Shown here piece after piece: positions 9,108 to 19,998 of a stretch of DNA of 64,000 bases (its first letter is position 1; the number at the start of each line of letters is the position of its first letter). The position numbers and the translations under genes were made by a program. The notes under the pieces are model-generated. The model saw only the letters and a program-made list of their open reading frames with translations, ran no database searches and was not told where the DNA came from. The stretch is from Dongshaea marina (lineage in GTDB: Bacteria > Pseudomonadota > Gammaproteobacteria > Enterobacterales > Aeromonadaceae), in assembly GCF_003072645.1 (NCBI RefSeq), contig NZ_CP028897.1, forward strand, positions 3,299,658 to 3,363,657, given 5' to 3'.

Positions 9108-9644
9108 TTATGATGATTTAGGATGGAAGGGAAGCAGTTGTCCTTTAAGGCCCGTCAGCTTATCAAGGCCCGCCAGTTGCTGCTGCAGCTTATCTTTAGA
9201 AAGATCGGGACCGACAAAGACCCGGCTTAACTCTTTCTCCCCCTGAATCCTGGCGACATGAGCCTGATACCCCTGCTTTCTGAGCTTATCGACCAGGGCT
9301 TTGGCATTATCCAGGTTGCCGAACACCCCGAGCTGGATCACCCAGGCGTCTCCCTTAAACTGAGAGGCGGGGTTGTCTTGCGGGGCTTTAGCTGCTGGAC
9401 TATGCGTATCATGCGGCGTACCCGGTTGCACTGCGGCTGTATCCTGCGGTTTATCTGAGCTCTGCGGCTGTGAAATCTCCGGAGTTTTAAGGGACAGTTC
9501 ACGGGTTTTCGGGGCTGTTGGAATGGTGACAAACTGCTCTTTGATCTCTGAGCGATGGCCACTCAACAGATCCGGCAGGATGATCACAGCCAGAGCAACC
9601 ACCACAATCGCTCCAACCAATCGGTTTTGAAACGGTGTCGACAT
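9108..9644 (-). CDS. dedD: Cell-division SPOR-domain protein DedD
   Basis: 178 residues. A single N-terminal membrane helix (about residues 8-26, LVGAIVVVALAVIILPDLL) anchors it in the inner membrane. A Pro/Gln-rich linker follows, and the C-terminal SPOR domain (about 98-175, AWVIQLGVFGNLDNAKALVDKLR ... SRVFVGP) binds denuded glycan strands at the septum. Gene order folC-dedD, with a 12-bp gap, is the standard one. In many relatives cvpA and purF come next; here the order breaks at dedD and repeats and insertion sequences follow. Confidence 0.92.
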   Translation of the reverse strand: MSTPFQNRLVGAIVVVALAVIILPDLLSGHRSEIKEQFVTIPTAPKTRELSLKTPEISQPQSSDKPQDTAAVQPGTPHDTHSPAAKAPQDNPASQFKGDAWVIQLGVFGNLDNAKALVDKLRKQGYQAHVARIQGEKELSRVFVGPDLSKDKLQQQLAGLDKLTGLKGQLLPFHPKSS

Positions 9645-9656
9645 CCTGTACTCTCC

Positions 9657-10903
9657 CTATTTTCGCCTAGCCAACAGCTCGGCTACCGTAAAAAAGGAAC
9701 CAAAAACGATCACCAGATCTTCATCCTTTGCCTGCACTAAGGCAGATTGATACGCCTTCTCAACACTTGCGTGGCAATAATGGGCTTGCTGACCAAGATA
9801 AGATGCCAGCTCATCACAGCTTGCAGCTCGCGGGCCACTCAGTGATGCCAGATGCCAATGATCCACCTGAGGTATCATCTCTTTAAGTGTCCCACCAATA
9901 TCCTTATCATGCAGCATTCCAACTACGGCATGACATGCCCCCTCAACAGGGAGCTCGGCAATTCGTTTTGCAAGCAAGGCTGCGGCATGAGGATTATGCG
10001 CCACATCAACAATTACCCGGGGAGCACAGTTAATCTGCTGAAAACGCCCGCTCAGCTGCACCGATTTCAGTCCCGTCATGATCTGCTCAGGGCTTATTGC
10101 CAGCTCCAGCTGCTCTAACACAGCAAGGGCGGTCACTGCATTATCAAAGGGATATTCGGATAGGGTAAGTCCGAAAGTTGCCAGTCCGGCCCCCGGTAGC
10201 TCCAGCTGCGCTCAAAACACTCACAGTCAAACTCTGCCCCGCGCTGCAGAAGCAGGGCTTCACAGCTTTTGGCCGTTTGAGCGATACTCTCAGGCGGGTT
10301 CGGCTCGCCACTGATCGCAGGCGCTCCCTTTCGAAAGATACCGGCTTTCTCAAAGCCGATTGATTCAAGAGAGTCACCCAGCCAATCACAGTGATCCAGC
10401 GCAATCGAGGTGATTGCCGCGACCTTAGAATCAACAATGTTAGTCGCATCTAAGCGCCCGCCCAGGCCAACTTCCAATAAGATGACATCCGGGGAGAACT
10501 TCTTAAACAACCACAGGGCTGCCAGAGTGCCGAACTCAAAGTAGCTCAGGCTCACCTCACCTCTGGCACGCTCGATGGCGCCAAAGGCCTGGCAGAAATC
10601 ACTGTCATCGACGGGGCTGCCGTTGAGAGTGACCCGTTCATTGTAGCGAACCAAATGAGGGGAACTATAGGTGCCTACGCTATATCCGGCTTGCTCAAGG
10701 ATCTCCCTGAGCAAGGCACAGGTTGAGCCCTTCCCATTGGTTCCACCCACTGTGATCACATGGCCTGTTTGCTGACGTAGACCCAGCCTGTCTGCTACAG
10801 TGCCAACACGGTCTAACCCCAGCTCAATCGCGGCTGGGTGGATCCGTTCAAGATACCCCAGCCAATCATCCAGCGAACGAACTTCGCAGGCTGTTTGTTC
10901 CAT
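9657..10903 (-). CDS. folC: Dihydrofolate/folylpolyglutamate synthase FolC (frameshifted as given)
   Basis: Bifunctional ligase that adds glutamate to dihydropteroate and to folates; usually essential. The N-terminal frame (10903 to about 10150) has the ATP loop GGTNGKGS and the VGLGGRLDATN segment. It runs out just after LPYPNIP, while the C-terminal frame resumes with DNAVTALAVLEQL and ends at 9657. Adding one base in the CCCTTTG stretch (10145-10151) gives NIP(F/L)DNAVTAL, as expected for the family. Total length is then about 416 residues, near normal. ATG 10903 overlaps the accD stop as TGATG, so I prefer it to the in-frame TTG at 10906. A sequencing deletion is more likely than a true knockout. 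Confidence 0.88.
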
Positions 10904-11802
10904 CAATCAGACACCGTTGCCGTCAGCTCACGCGGCATCACATCCTCAATCAGATGGCGGTTCATCAACTTAGCCAGGACACCCGCCAGACGATCGCGCA
11001 TCTGACGACGATCAACAATCATGTCGATCGCTCCATGCTCCAGCAGAAACTCACTGCGTTGGAAACCTTCAGGAAGTGTCTCGCGAACCGTCTGCTCGAT
11101 AACCCGAGGTCCGGCAAAACCGATCAGCGCCTTGGGCTCACCAACATTGATATCCCCAAGCATCGCCAGACTCGCTGAAACCCCACCCATGGTTGGGTCG
11201 GTCATCACCGAGATATAAGGCAGCCCCTCTTCACTGAGCTTCGCCAGTGCCGCACTGGTTTTTGCCATCTGCATCAGGGAGAACAAGGCCTCCTGCATCC
11301 GGGCTCCACCACTGGTAGAGAAGCAGATCAGGGCACGGCGATCTGCGATTGCAGCCTCAACGGCCTTAACAAAGCGGGAGCCAACCACGGTTCCCATGGA
11401 GCCACCCATAAAGGCAAAATCAAAGGCACAAGCAACAACAGGAAGCCCCTTGAGTGTCCCTTTCATCACAATCAGTGAATCTTTCTCACCCGTTGACTTC
11501 TGGGCGCTGGAGAGACGATCTTTATACTTCTTGGAGTCACGGAATTTCAGGATATCCTGAGGCTCAAGTTCGGCTGCCAGCTCACTGCGATTATCCAGAT
11601 CCAGGAACTTTTCGAGACGAGCACGAGCACTAATACGCATGTGATGATCGCATTTTGGACAAACTTCGAGGTTACGCTCCAGATCCGCGCGATACAGCAC
11701 CTGATCACAGGAGGAACACTTAGTCCACACTCCCTCAGGAATGCTGCGCTTACGATCTCCAACCACTTTGCTTTTCGGGAGAAGTTTTTCAAGCCAACTC
11801 AT
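10903..11802 (-). CDS. accD: Acetyl-CoA carboxylase carboxyltransferase subunit beta
   Basis: 299 residues. With AccA it transfers the carboxyl group from biotin to acetyl-CoA, making malonyl-CoA for fatty acid synthesis. The N-terminal zinc ribbon is complete: C29, C32, C48 and C51 (CSSC and CPKC). The crotonase-type carboxyltransferase core follows, with [21 protein letters not shown] and the oxyanion-hole glycines in [12 protein letters not shown]. It is translationally coupled to folC through the TGATG overlap. truA lies 133 bp upstream on the same strand; that gap probably holds the accD promoter. Confidence 0.97.
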   Translation of the reverse strand: MSWLEKLLPKSKVVGDRKRSIPEGVWTKCSSCDQVLYRADLERNLEVCPKCDHHMRISARARLEKFLDLDNRSELAAELEPQDILKFRDSKKYKDRLSSAQKSTGEKDSLIVMKGTLKGLPVVACAFDFAFMGGSMGTVVGSRFVKAVEAAIADRRALICFSTSGGARMQEALFSLMQMAKTSAALAKLSEEGLPYISVMTDPTMGGVSASLAMLGDINVGEPKALIGFAGPRVIEQTVRETLPEGFQRSEFLLEHGAIDMIVDRRQMRDRLAGVLAKLMNRHLIEDVMPRELTATVSD

Positions 11803-11935
11803 TACAATCCTTCACTTTTATCTGATATCAATGGTCTTCGCACCTGAAGCTGAACACCTGAAACGGAACAGCACGGGAAAGAATTAAACCATAATTGAAC
11901 GCGAGTGTACTATATTTTCGTAACACTGCCCTAAC

Positions 11936-12721
11936 CTAAGGTGCCATCCATAAAGGACCACAAGGCACCTCAGGCAATGAAAACTGTCGAGGATAATCGA
12001 CCTCAACCAGATACAAGCCTCCCGGCTTTGCCGTCACACCAGCAGCTTCTCGATCTTTCGCCTCCAGTACATCCCTGACCCATTGTGGAGACTGCTCACC
12101 CATCCCGACCTGCAGCAGGGTCCCGGTAATATTGCGAACCATATGATGCAGGAAGGCATTCGCCTTAATATCCAATACAATATAGGGACCATGGCGCGTC
12201 ACCGATAGTTCCATCACGTTGCGAAACGGTGTCCGGGATTGACACTGAACCGCACGAAACGAACTAAAATCATTTTCACCCAACAGATACTGGCCTGCCT
12301 TATGCATCAAATCAGCATCCAAAGGCAGATGATAGTGACTCACTCCTGAGTTCAATACTCCGGGACGGAACCTGTGGTTATAGATCACATAACGGTAGCG
12401 GCGGGCTGTTGCAGAAAACCGGGCGTGGAACTCTTCATCCACCACCTTGCACCAACGCACAGCAATATCTTTAGGCAGGTTGGAGTTGACCCCCAGCGTC
12501 CAGGCTGCATCTTTTCGAACCGACTCGGTATCAAAATGAATCACCTGGCCCGTGGCATGAACGCCGGCATCAGTTCTCCCGGCACATTGAACATCAACCC
12601 GATGGCAGGCTATTTTTGTTAACACCTGCTCCAACTCTTGCTGGACAGAAGCCACCTCTCGCTGACGTTGCCAGCCATAATAGTGAGTCCCATCGTACTC
12701 AATCCCAAGAGCTATTCGCAT
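11936..12721 (-). CDS. truA: tRNA pseudouridine(38-40) synthase TruA
   Basis: 261 residues from ATG 12721 (an in-frame TTG one codon earlier is less likely). TruA isomerises uridines 38-40 in the anticodon stem. The catalytic aspartate is D51 in [11 protein letters not shown], and the later [17 protein letters not shown] segment is the family signature. It lies between fimV and accD, the order also seen in Vibrio and Pseudomonas. Confidence 0.96.
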   Translation of the reverse strand: MRIALGIEYDGTHYYGWQRQREVASVQQELEQVLTKIACHRVDVQCAGRTDAGVHATGQVIHFDTESVRKDAAWTLGVNSNLPKDIAVRWCKVVDEEFHARFSATARRYRYVIYNHRFRPGVLNSGVSHYHLPLDADLMHKAGQYLLGENDFSSFRAVQCQSRTPFRNVMELSVTRHGPYIVLDIKANAFLHHMVRNITGTLLQVGMGEQSPQWVRDVLEAKDREAAGVTAKPGGLYLVEVDYPRQFSLPEVPCGPLWMAP

Positions 12722-12778
12722 CAACCAACCCGTAAATCAAAACCAAAGCTGGTGATTATACGCAAAGCCTCCCCAACA

Positions 12779-12805
12779 AAAAAGCGGCGTGATAACACGC
12801 CGCTT
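12779..12805 (-). terminator. Rho-independent terminator of fimV
   Basis: On the minus strand AAGCGGCGTG, loop TTAT, CACGCCGCTT is followed directly by TTTT. It lies about 20 bp past the fimV stop and before truA. Confidence 0.85.
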
Positions 12806-12824
12806 AATTTCCTTAAGCAATAGC

Positions 12825-15800
12825 TTAATTAATATTCTTTAATAGTTTTAGTGCCGTCGCCTTCTGTGCGTTATCCCCTTTATCAAGGACCTCCTGAAGC
12901 AGCTCTTTTGCGCTCTCCTTATCATCAATCTCGAGATAAGCTCTGGCTAAATCCAGTTTCGCATCTGAGCCTCCCTCCTCATCATCTTCATCAGTCGATG
13001 CACCTTGGGCAGCTGGCGCTGGCACCTCCTCTTCGACTACAGCGGGTTGAGCTTCGGGTTCGAGTTCCGGCTCAGATTCCGGCTCGGGTTCCGGCTCGGG
13101 TTCCGGCTCAGGTTCCGGCTCAGGTTCCGGCTCAGGTTCCGGCTCAGGTTCCGGCTCAGGTTCCGGCTCAGTCTCAGGCTCGGGTTCCGGCTCAGGTTCC
13201 GGCTCGGGCTCCGGCTCGGGCTCCGGCTCGGGCTCCGGCCCAGGTTCCGGCTCAGGTTCCGGCTCAGGTTCTGGCTCGGGTTCCGGCTCAGGCTCTAGCT
13301 CAGGCTCGATTTCAGGTTCGGAGCCAGAGCCGGCAAGGAGCTCATCAAGCTCATCAAATTTCTGACTCTCTGCCTGATCACGCCCCGGTACTGACTGAGT
13401 TAACTCCTCAACAGCAACCGACTCATCAAATGCTGCGCCAAAATCGGACAGTGCTTTTGCACTCGGATCCTCAGACTCCACCAGTGCCTGCTCGGCCGAG
13501 GCGACATCCATCCCCTCAAACTGACTTAACTCTGAGTCGTCAAGCTCCCGAGGCTCTTCGTCAAGCTCTTCAGGCAGCTCCGCTTGTGGCTCGGCTATCT
13601 CTTCGGGAATGGCCTCAACTTCCTCTTCGGAAACCTCCTCCGGCAACTCAAATTCACTCAGGTCCACTTGTGGCTCTGCTATCTCTTCGGGGGTAGCCTC
13701 AACTTCCTCTTCGGAGACCTCCTCCGGAAGCTCAAGCTCGTCCAAGTCCACTTGTGGCTCGGCTATCTCTTCGGGGGTAGCCTCAACTTCCTCTTCGGAG
13801 ACCTCCTCCGGAAGCTCAAGCTCGTCCAAGTCCACTTGTGGCTCGGCTATCTCTTCGGGGGCAGCCTCAACCTCCTCTTCGGGAACCTCTTCCGGCAACT
13901 CAAACTCACTCAGGTCCGTCTCGGGCTCTGCCGGCGCTTCGAGCTCCTCAATCGCTTCGTCCGCTTCCTCCGGAAGCTCAAACTCACTCAGGTCTGTCTC
14001 GGGCTCAGCCGGCGCTTCGAGCTCCTCAATCACTTGGTCCGCTTCCTCCGGAAGCTCAAACTCACTCAGGTCCGTCTCGGGCTCTGCCGGTGCTTCAGGC
14101 TCCTCAATCGCTTCATCTGCTTCCTCCGGAAGCTCAAACTCACTCAGGTCTGTCTCGGGCTCTGCCGGTGCTTCAGGCTCCTCAATCACTCGGTCCGCTT
14201 CTTCCGGAAGCTCAAATTCACTCAGATCCAGATCGGGCTCTGCCGGTGCTTCGGGCTCCTCAATCGCTTCGTCAGCTTCGTCCGGAAGCTCAAACTCACT
14301 CAGGTCCGTCTCGGGCTCTGCCGGTGCTTCAGGCTCCTCAATCGCTTCATCTGCTTCCTCCGGAAGCTCAAACTCACTCAGGTCTGTCTCGGGCTCTGCC
14401 GGTGCTTCAGGCTCCTCAATCACTTGGTCCGCTTCTTCCGGAAGCTCAAATTCACTCAGATCCAGATCGGGCTCTGCCGGTGCTTCGGGCTCCTCAATCG
14501 CTTCGTCAGCTTCGTCCGGAAGCTCAAACTCACTCAGGTCCGTCTCGGGCTCTGCCGGTGCTTCAGGCTCCTCAATCGCTTCATCTGCTTCCTCCGGAAG
14601 CTCAAACTCACTCAGGTCTGTCTCGGGCTCTGCCGGTGCTTCAGGCTCCTCAATCACTTGGTCTGCTTCTTCCGGAAGCTCAAATTCACTCAGATCCAGA
14701 TCGGGCTCTGCCGGTGCTTCGGGCTCCTCAATCGCTTCGTCAGCTTCGTCCGGAAGCTCAAATTCACTCAAATCCAGATCGGGCTCTGATAATTCCTCAA
14801 CTTCGGAGGTGAGATCGACCTCCAGATCCGGCTCTTCCAGATCACTTAAGTCGACCGCAGCCGACTCTTCAGGCTTTTCCGGCGAGTCATCCTCCACGTC
14901 AGGCTCTTCAAGCTCACTCAGATCAAGATCCCCGGCCGGTGGCACTTCATCCTCAGATGGTGATTCTAACTCAGCTTCGAGATCGCTTAAATCCAGCTCA
15001 GACTCCTCGGAACTCTCGACATCTGCAGACTCCTCTTCATCCCAACTAACCTCAAGCTCCTCCTGTTCATCCACCGAGGCGGCCGGGTCTTCGGTTTCTC
15101 CATCGAAAGAGACATCCGTTTGCTCAAGCTCAAAGTCCTCTTCGCTAAAACCATCCGGGACAGCCTTACTCTCGCCCTCAGGGGCATCAGATGGAACAAG
15201 ATCCGGGGATTCAAGCTGCTCCGACTCATCTGTATCAGCAAAGACCTCCTCGGCCTCTTCCTCATCGGCAAAGACCTCTTCCGCTGGCTCAGCAGGTTCT
15301 TCAGGTAGCTCATCGTCCTGTGTCAAAGAGAGATCATCGTCAGCAGTAAGATCCGGAACTTCCCCATCATCAGCAAGCAAGCTGGAGAGTTCATCATTAT
15401 CCTCATCCATCAACATGGTTGTGGATTCGGCCATATCCTTTTCCTGATTCTCAAGCTCTCGCTTGGCACGCATTCTGAGCCAGAAGCTCACAATCAGCAG
15501 CACGATCAGTACAGGGAAGACAATCAGTAACACCAGGTTCAACCAGGAGCCAGCAAAATCATCGAACCAGCCCTTTTCCTGTTGCTGCTGTTGCTGTTCA
15601 AGGAGCTGCTGTTGCTGCTGCACCAACTGGGCTTCTATCAATTGCAGCTGTTTCTTCAGCTCATCCTGCTCTCCAAGTTGACCCTTGAGGCGATCGATTT
15701 CAGCATTGAGTTTCTGGATTCGCAGCTTGAGGCGATGGTGCCCCTCCGCCATCATCTCGAGCTGCTGGTTAGATTCTTCAACCTGCCCCTTGAGCTCCTT

Positions 15801-16457
15801 CACCAATTTGGAATCGACCGCAGGCTTGGGAGGCTCCACAACTGCGGGGGCTGCTTCAGGGTCCACCTTGGTGGCTTCAGCCTCAGAGGCTGTCACCACC
15901 TTTGGTGCAGGCTTTACCTTAGTGGCTTGCACAGGTTCAGGTTTAGGTTCGGGCTTAGGATCAGGCTTTGGTTTTTCAGATACAGGTGCAGGCTTAGCTT
16001 TTGGCTGCTTTATGGGAGCATATTCAAATTTAGCCTGGCGCTCCTGCAGGAACCAGCTCCGCGCCGCTTTGCTATCAAGCCTGCTGATCTCAGCCCTAGA
16101 TGGTAATTTCAGTGTACTGCCCAGTATCAGGTGGTTGATGTGGCCCTGCTCAAAGGCCTGAGGATTTTTATCGAAGATCCCCTGCATCACCTGATAAATG
16201 GTTACAGATGTGTCAGGACGAAAACGGGTCGCTAGTGACCAGAGGGTGTCCGTTTTTAGAATCGGCCCGTAGCTTTCGGGAAGAGAGGCCTGAGCCTTGT
16301 TCTGTTCAGCCAGCGGCAAAGCCTCGCCGGAAGGACCAACCAGCTCAACATAGAACTGATCACTTTGGTACTGATCATCCGATGCTGCACTGGCAGTCCC
16401 CTGTAAGAAGACCATCAGTAAACAGACAAGTACCAGCCATTTGTGTGTAGATCCCAT
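12825..16457 (-). CDS. fimV: FimV/HubP-type polar landmark protein with long acidic repeats
   Basis: 1210 residues. A signal peptide (first 24 or so residues, ending ASAA) is followed by a FimV N-terminal/LysM-like region that would face the periplasmic peptidoglycan ([13 protein letters not shown] ... [11 protein letters not shown], about 65-120). Next come a Pro/Lys linker, a Gln-rich coiled coil (about 215-300), one membrane helix ([21 protein letters not shown], about 306-326) and a very acidic cytoplasmic region. That region holds eleven 26-residue DLSEFELP repeats, four 28-residue variants and a long Glu-Pro tract. The C-terminal FimV domain ([22 protein letters not shown]) ends it. FimV/HubP organises the cell pole, including chemoreceptors, pili and ParA-type proteins. 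AAGGAAGGG precedes the ATG. Confidence 0.93.
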   Translation of the reverse strand: MGSTHKWLVLVCLLMVFLQGTASAASDDQYQSDQFYVELVGPSGEALPLAEQNKAQASLPESYGPILKTDTLWSLATRFRPDTSVTIYQVMQGIFDKNPQAFEQGHINHLILGSTLKLPSRAEISRLDSKAARSWFLQERQAKFEYAPIKQPKAKPAPVSEKPKPDPKPEPKPEPVQATKVKPAPKVVTASEAEATKVDPEAAPAVVEPPKPAVDSKLVKELKGQVEESNQQLEMMAEGHHRLKLRIQKLNAEIDRLKGQLGEQDELKKQLQLIEAQLVQQQQQLLEQQQQQQEKGWFDDFAGSWLNLVLLIVFPVLIVLLIVSFWLRMRAKRELENQEKDMAESTTMLMDEDNDELSSLLADDGEVPDLTADDDLSLTQDDELPEEPAEPAEEVFADEEEAEEVFADTDESEQLESPDLVPSDAPEGESKAVPDGFSEEDFELEQTDVSFDGETEDPAASVDEQEELEVSWDEEESADVESSEESELDLSDLEAELESPSEDEVPPAGDLDLSELEEPDVEDDSPEKPEESAAVDLSDLEEPDLEVDLTSEVEELSEPDLDLSEFELPDEADEAIEEPEAPAEPDLDLSEFELPEEADQVIEEPEAPAEPETDLSEFELPEEADEAIEEPEAPAEPETDLSEFELPDEADEAIEEPEAPAEPDLDLSEFELPEEADQVIEEPEAPAEPETDLSEFELPEEADEAIEEPEAPAEPETDLSEFELPDEADEAIEEPEAPAEPDLDLSEFELPEEADRVIEEPEAPAEPETDLSEFELPEEADEAIEEPEAPAEPETDLSEFELPEEADQVIEELEAPAEPETDLSEFELPEEADEAIEELEAPAEPETDLSEFELPEEVPEEEVEAAPEEIAEPQVDLDELELPEEVSEEEVEATPEEIAEPQVDLDELELPEEVSEEEVEATPEEIAEPQVDLSEFELPEEVSEEEVEAIPEEIAEPQAELPEELDEEPRELDDSELSQFEGMDVASAEQALVESEDPSAKALSDFGAAFDESVAVEELTQSVPGRDQAESQKFDELDELLAGSGSEPEIEPELEPEPEPEPEPEPEPEPEPGPEPEPEPEPEPEPEPEPEPEPETEPEPEPEPEPEPEPEPEPEPEPEPEPEPEPESEPELEPEAQPAVVEEEVPAPAAQGASTDEDDEEGGSDAKLDLARAYLEIDDKESAKELLQEVLDKGDNAQKATALKLLKNIN
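13066..13322 (-). repeat. 12-bp tandem repeat encoding a Glu-Pro tract in fimV
   Basis: About twenty copies of a GGCTCxGGTTCC-type dodecamer (plus strand) encode alternating Glu and Pro. Copies differ mainly at third codon positions (GGTTCC, GGCTCC). The tract should be rigid and extended in the protein and prone to length change in the DNA. Confidence 0.85.
13560..14790 (-). repeat. 78/84-bp tandem repeats in fimV with a 234-bp higher-order period
   Basis: Eleven 78-bp units encode DLSEFELP[ED]EAD-type 26-mers, and four 84-bp units nearer the gene's 3' end encode 28-mers with [11 protein letters not shown]. Within the 78-bp array the pattern of small differences (PDEADEA, PEEADQV, PEEADEA) recurs every three units, giving a 234-bp supra-repeat present about three times. 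Confidence 0.85.
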
Positions 16458-16611
16458 AACCCTTCCTTCATTGAGCTGTCAGAGTCCTGATCCCGTGCCA
16501 ACTTACCGACTTCCAATATGGGTTGGCTCAGCCCACAGCAAAAAACGCTGCTATCTTGCTAAAGTTTAGGAAAAAACTGATTTGATTTACATTTCTCCGC
16601 CCAAAAAATAG

Positions 16612-16640
16612 CAAGAGGCGCAAAGCGCCTCTTGTTTTAA
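16612..16640 (-). terminator. Bidirectional-looking terminator between fimV and asd
   Basis: CAAGAGGCGC (16612-16621), loop AAA, GCGCCTCTTG (16625-16634). On the minus strand the stem is followed by CTATTTTTT, fitting the end of asd transcription; on the plus strand by TTTTAA. The rest of the 345-bp gap holds fimV's upstream region and nothing else I recognise. Confidence 0.8.
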
Positions 16641-16802
16641 TGCCAATAATGTGCCACTTAGAGCTGTTCTGAACCGGGTCACCACTTCAGTGCGGTACTG
16701 CCCGAACAGGCCAGGTTCCTCTGAAATGATAATCGGCATTGGGAGCCCACATGCAAAGCCCGTGATTTGTTACAGTATTGACTCCATGGTTGGGAGACGA
16801 CT

Positions 16803-17822
16803 CTAGTGCCAGTAATGCTTCACCAGCTCCTCGGCAATCTGAATGGCGTTGGTGGCCGCTCCTTTTCGGATATTATCCGCTACCACCCACAGGCTCAGGC
16901 CATTGGGATGAGAGATATCATCGCGGATCCGTCCCACAAAAACACTATCCTCACCGGCCGCATGGGTCACCTGGGTCGGATACTCTTGTGCATCTTCACA
17001 CAGAGTCACTCCCGGGGCATCCCGCAGGACCGACTTGGCTTGCTCCGCATCAAAGGGGATCCGGGTCTCCAGGTGGATCGCCTCGGCGTGCCCATGAAAT
17101 ACCGGGATCCTGACGCAGGTTGGATTGACGCCGATCGAGGGATCGCCGAAGATCTTGTGAGTTTCCCACACCATTTTCATCTCCTCCTTGGTATAGCCGT
17201 TATCCAGGAAGCGATCGATGTGCGGCAGGGCATTAAAGGCGATCTGTTGCGCAAAGGTCTCACTTTTTACCGGTCTTGCGTTCAACAGAGCCGCGGTCTG
17301 AGATGCAAGCTCATCAACCCCGGATTGTCCGGCACCGGAGACCGACTGATAGGTTGCAACATTGATCCTCTCGATCCCAGCCTGATCAAAGATTGGCTTG
17401 AGAGCTACCAACATCTGGATGGTTGAACAGTTCGGATTGGCAATCACGCCCCGTTGACGGTACCCGGCAATGGCATCAGGATTCACCTCAGGAACCACCA
17501 GGGGAATATCCTCTTCATAGCGAAACTCTGAGGTGTTATCGATGACAACCGCTCCTGCATCCACAGCCTCTGGTACCCAGCGACGAGAGGCCTCACCCCC
17601 GGCGCTGAAAAAACATAGCTCAACATTGGACCAGTCAAAGCCCTCAACATCTAATACTTCCAGCTCCTCCCCCTGGAAAGTGATATTGGTTCCTGCACTT
17701 CTGGAGGAAGCCAGGGGGAAAAGCTCTGCCACCGGGAATTCCCGCTCCTCCAGAAGCTCAATCAGCATCCGCCCCACTGCACCACTGGCCCCCAATACCG
17801 CGACTCTGTAACTTTGTTGCAC
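16803..17822 (-). CDS. asd: Aspartate-semialdehyde dehydrogenase
   Basis: 339 residues. It reduces aspartyl phosphate to aspartate semialdehyde, the branch point to lysine/diaminopimelate, methionine and threonine. The NADP-binding GASGAVGR is at residues 11-18, the catalytic C132 is in NPNCSTIQ, and the later HGHAEAIHLET holds the acid-base His. Because the catalytic Cys is present, this is a real dehydrogenase and not the inactive Usg paralogue found at this map position in E. coli. pdxB ends 18 bp upstream. Confidence 0.94.
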   Translation of the reverse strand: MQQSYRVAVLGASGAVGRMLIELLEEREFPVAELFPLASSRSAGTNITFQGEELEVLDVEGFDWSNVELCFFSAGGEASRRWVPEAVDAGAVVIDNTSEFRYEEDIPLVVPEVNPDAIAGYRQRGVIANPNCSTIQMLVALKPIFDQAGIERINVATYQSVSGAGQSGVDELASQTAALLNARPVKSETFAQQIAFNALPHIDRFLDNGYTKEEMKMVWETHKIFGDPSIGVNPTCVRIPVFHGHAEAIHLETRIPFDAEQAKSVLRDAPGVTLCEDAQEYPTQVTHAAGEDSVFVGRIRDDISHPNGLSLWVVADNIRKGAATNAIQIAEELVKHYWH

Positions 17823-17840
17823 CTACCCACTCCTTTTTCG

Positions 17841-18965
17841 TTATAAATAAAAACCCAATTCTTGTAATTGAGCCCGTCTGTCATTCTCGACACCCTCAAG
17901 CCGTAATGAGGATAACTCCCGACGCACCGGATATGTTTTACGTAGCCGGTCAAACCCCCCGGGGTTTGCAACCTGAGCTCGAAACCTGGCGTCATCTTGT
18001 CGCACATCGTAAACCAGCTGCATCAACTTTTGCTGCTGCTCCGGACCTAGTACTCCCCGAACGCGGACCGTAGAGATCTCAGGCTCAGGCAATAACGGCT
18101 GCAAACTCAGCTCAGTGGGCATGCCCAGGCAATCGCACACCGCCCGATACAGGATCTCCGTACCCCGTGCTTTTCCTTCCAGACTATATCCGGCAATGTG
18201 TGGTGTTGCCAACTGAGTATGTGGAATTAGATCCTGCAGGATATCCGGCTCACTCTCCCAGACATCCATCACCAGGTTGAGGGGCTCCCCACCCATCTGA
18301 CGCGCCAGTAAGGCCCGGTTATCCCATACCTCACCACGCGAGGAGTTCACCAAAATCTTTTTGCCGGTAAGCGAGTTGAGCTCACTTGCTCCCAACAGAT
18401 GGAAAGTCCCATCTTGGGTTTCAGCAGGAGTGAGCGGCACGTGATAGCTGATAATATCCGCATCCCAGAGAAGTTGTTGATGGGAGATAAATGGCCCCGT
18501 ATCACCGGCTCTGGCACGAGGAGGATCGCATAACAGTAGCTTCATCCCCAGCGCTGTGGCCTTGGAGGACAACTCACGACCAATATTGCCCACGCCCACT
18601 ATCCCAAGGCTCAAATCTCTCAAATCAAGCTGCTGACGCTCGGCTACCACAAGCAGTGCGCTCAGCACATATTCAGCCACCGAGATCCGGTTACATCCGG
18701 GGGCACTTGAAAAGCGGATCCCCCGTTGTTTGAGATAATCCTGGTCCACATGATCGGTGCCTATGGTTGCAGTCCCGACAAACCTAAGGTGCTCAGCTTC
18801 GGCCAGCAACTCCTGATTGACCTGAGTCACCGAGCGAACCAGCAGGATATCGGCGTTTTTCAGCTGCCGCGCAGCTAACTCACGCCCGTTCACCCGCTCA
18901 ATTGACCCCATATGAGCGAAGAACTGCTCGGCATAGGGAATATTTTCATCAATCACAAAATGCAT
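17841..18965 (-). CDS. pdxB: Erythronate-4-phosphate dehydrogenase
   Basis: 374 residues from ATG 18965, which has GAGGAG just upstream; the in-frame TTG at 18977 is rejected. PdxB oxidises 4-phosphoerythronate in the DXP-dependent pyridoxal phosphate pathway. The Rossmann motif GIVGVGNIGRELSSKA, the catalytic NSSRGE and PHIAGYSLEGKARGTE are all present, as is the C-terminal PdxB dimerisation domain. Probably co-transcribed with asd. Confidence 0.95.
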   Translation of the reverse strand: MHFVIDENIPYAEQFFAHMGSIERVNGRELAARQLKNADILLVRSVTQVNQELLAEAEHLRFVGTATIGTDHVDQDYLKQRGIRFSSAPGCNRISVAEYVLSALLVVAERQQLDLRDLSLGIVGVGNIGRELSSKATALGMKLLLCDPPRARAGDTGPFISHQQLLWDADIISYHVPLTPAETQDGTFHLLGASELNSLTGKKILVNSSRGEVWDNRALLARQMGGEPLNLVMDVWESEPDILQDLIPHTQLATPHIAGYSLEGKARGTEILYRAVCDCLGMPTELSLQPLLPEPEISTVRVRGVLGPEQQQKLMQLVYDVRQDDARFRAQVANPGGFDRLRKTYPVRRELSSLRLEGVENDRRAQLQELGFYL

Positions 18966-19109
18966 ACGACTCCTCAACAGCCCGGGACAAGGCGATAAAC
19001 ACGGATCCAGAGCTCATACTATCAAAACAAAGGCTTATCCTGAAAATGGCTAATCCGTCCCAACTATGGCATCCTTGCCACATGATTGTTTAGCCAATAC
19101 CAAGGACAG

Positions 19110-19889
19110 ATGTTTTACATTAAAAAACAGCTCATCACCCTGGTGATCCTGCTTATAGTGATCAGTATCAGCTTTATCTCCGAGCATCTGGGAGTACGCT
19201 GGTACCCCATGCTGGATCTTCATTCATCCTTTGCTTCCATCCTATATGGGCTGACGCTGTCGGTCAGCAGCAAAGGCTTGATTGTCACTTTGATTGTGCT
19301 GTTATTGATCAGCGCAGGCTCACGCCCTTTCTGCCTTAATCGCCTGGTGATCCTGGTTGGCTGCCTGCTGGTTGCTCTGGCCGTCGCCTGGGGAACCAAG
19401 ACGGTGGTAAAACATGTGACTCAGGAAAGTCGCCCCTACCTTGAGCAGTTAGCGGCCGAAGGGAAAATCCCCTCAACCGACAGTTTCTATCAGCTCAAAG
19501 AGGCAGATAGAGGCCAGCTGATCAAATCACTGAAGCTTCCCGACACCCCGGCCTGGCTGCAGCAACACCTGACCAAAGAGGTGAACTACTCCTTCCCCTC
19601 AGGCCACTCGATTGCAGCAATCACCCTGGTAATGTTCTTTATGCCGATCTGGTTTTCGATGCGCCGCCCCGGCTGGCTGGTCGGCTTACTGGTGCTATGG
19701 GGCGTCGGGGTCTGTTATTCCCGACTGTTATTGGGTCTGCACTGGCCAGGAGATGTCCTTGCCAGTAGCATTTTTGGCTCAGTGTTTGGTCTGGCGATGG
19801 CGAATATCTTTCTGCTCTACCAACGAAGCCGCTCCAGTAACCGCCCCGGGCGGCGGATCTTCTCGAGCCGTAAAGGGTTGTTTGACTAA
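19110..19889 (+). CDS. pgpB: PAP2-family phosphatase, PgpB-like
   Basis: 259 residues from ATG 19110, with AAGGA 7 bases upstream (the longer frame from TTG 19086 covers this ribosome site). Five or six membrane helices. All three PAP2 motifs are present: KHVTQESRP, SFPSGHS and SRLLLGLHWPGDV. PgpB-type enzymes remove phosphate from phosphatidylglycerol phosphate and undecaprenyl pyrophosphate at the periplasmic face. Divergent from pdxB. Confidence 0.88.
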   Translation: MFYIKKQLITLVILLIVISISFISEHLGVRWYPMLDLHSSFASILYGLTLSVSSKGLIVTLIVLLLISAGSRPFCLNRLVILVGCLLVALAVAWGTKTVVKHVTQESRPYLEQLAAEGKIPSTDSFYQLKEADRGQLIKSLKLPDTPAWLQQHLTKEVNYSFPSGHSIAAITLVMFFMPIWFSMRRPGWLVGLLVLWGVGVCYSRLLLGLHWPGDVLASSIFGSVFGLAMANIFLLYQRSRSSNRPGRRIFSSRKGLFD

Positions 19890-19998
19890 GAATCTGCGGA
19901 GGAGGGAGCCACCTCCTCCCTCACCCTAACTCTTTCTTCTCCAAACCAGGCTTCTACTTTTTGTCCTTCGGACGAGTTGTTTGTGGCTGTGACACATT

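Noticed and set aside
9657-10903. folC, aroA, nqrF and nqrB as true pseudogenes
   Set aside because: Each needs only one base per lesion in a short run, and the loss of all would be lethal or severely harmful. Treated as genes with probable sequencing indels.
13560-14790. Regular repeat array considered as a CRISPR
   Set aside because: The repeats are directly adjacent 78/84-bp coding units with no unique spacers, and they stay in frame in fimV.
13005-15447. Several long plus-strand frames (up to 612 codons) rich in Ser, or in Leu/Arg repeats
   Set aside because: They are reverse-strand readings of the fimV acidic repeats; repetition keeps them free of stops.
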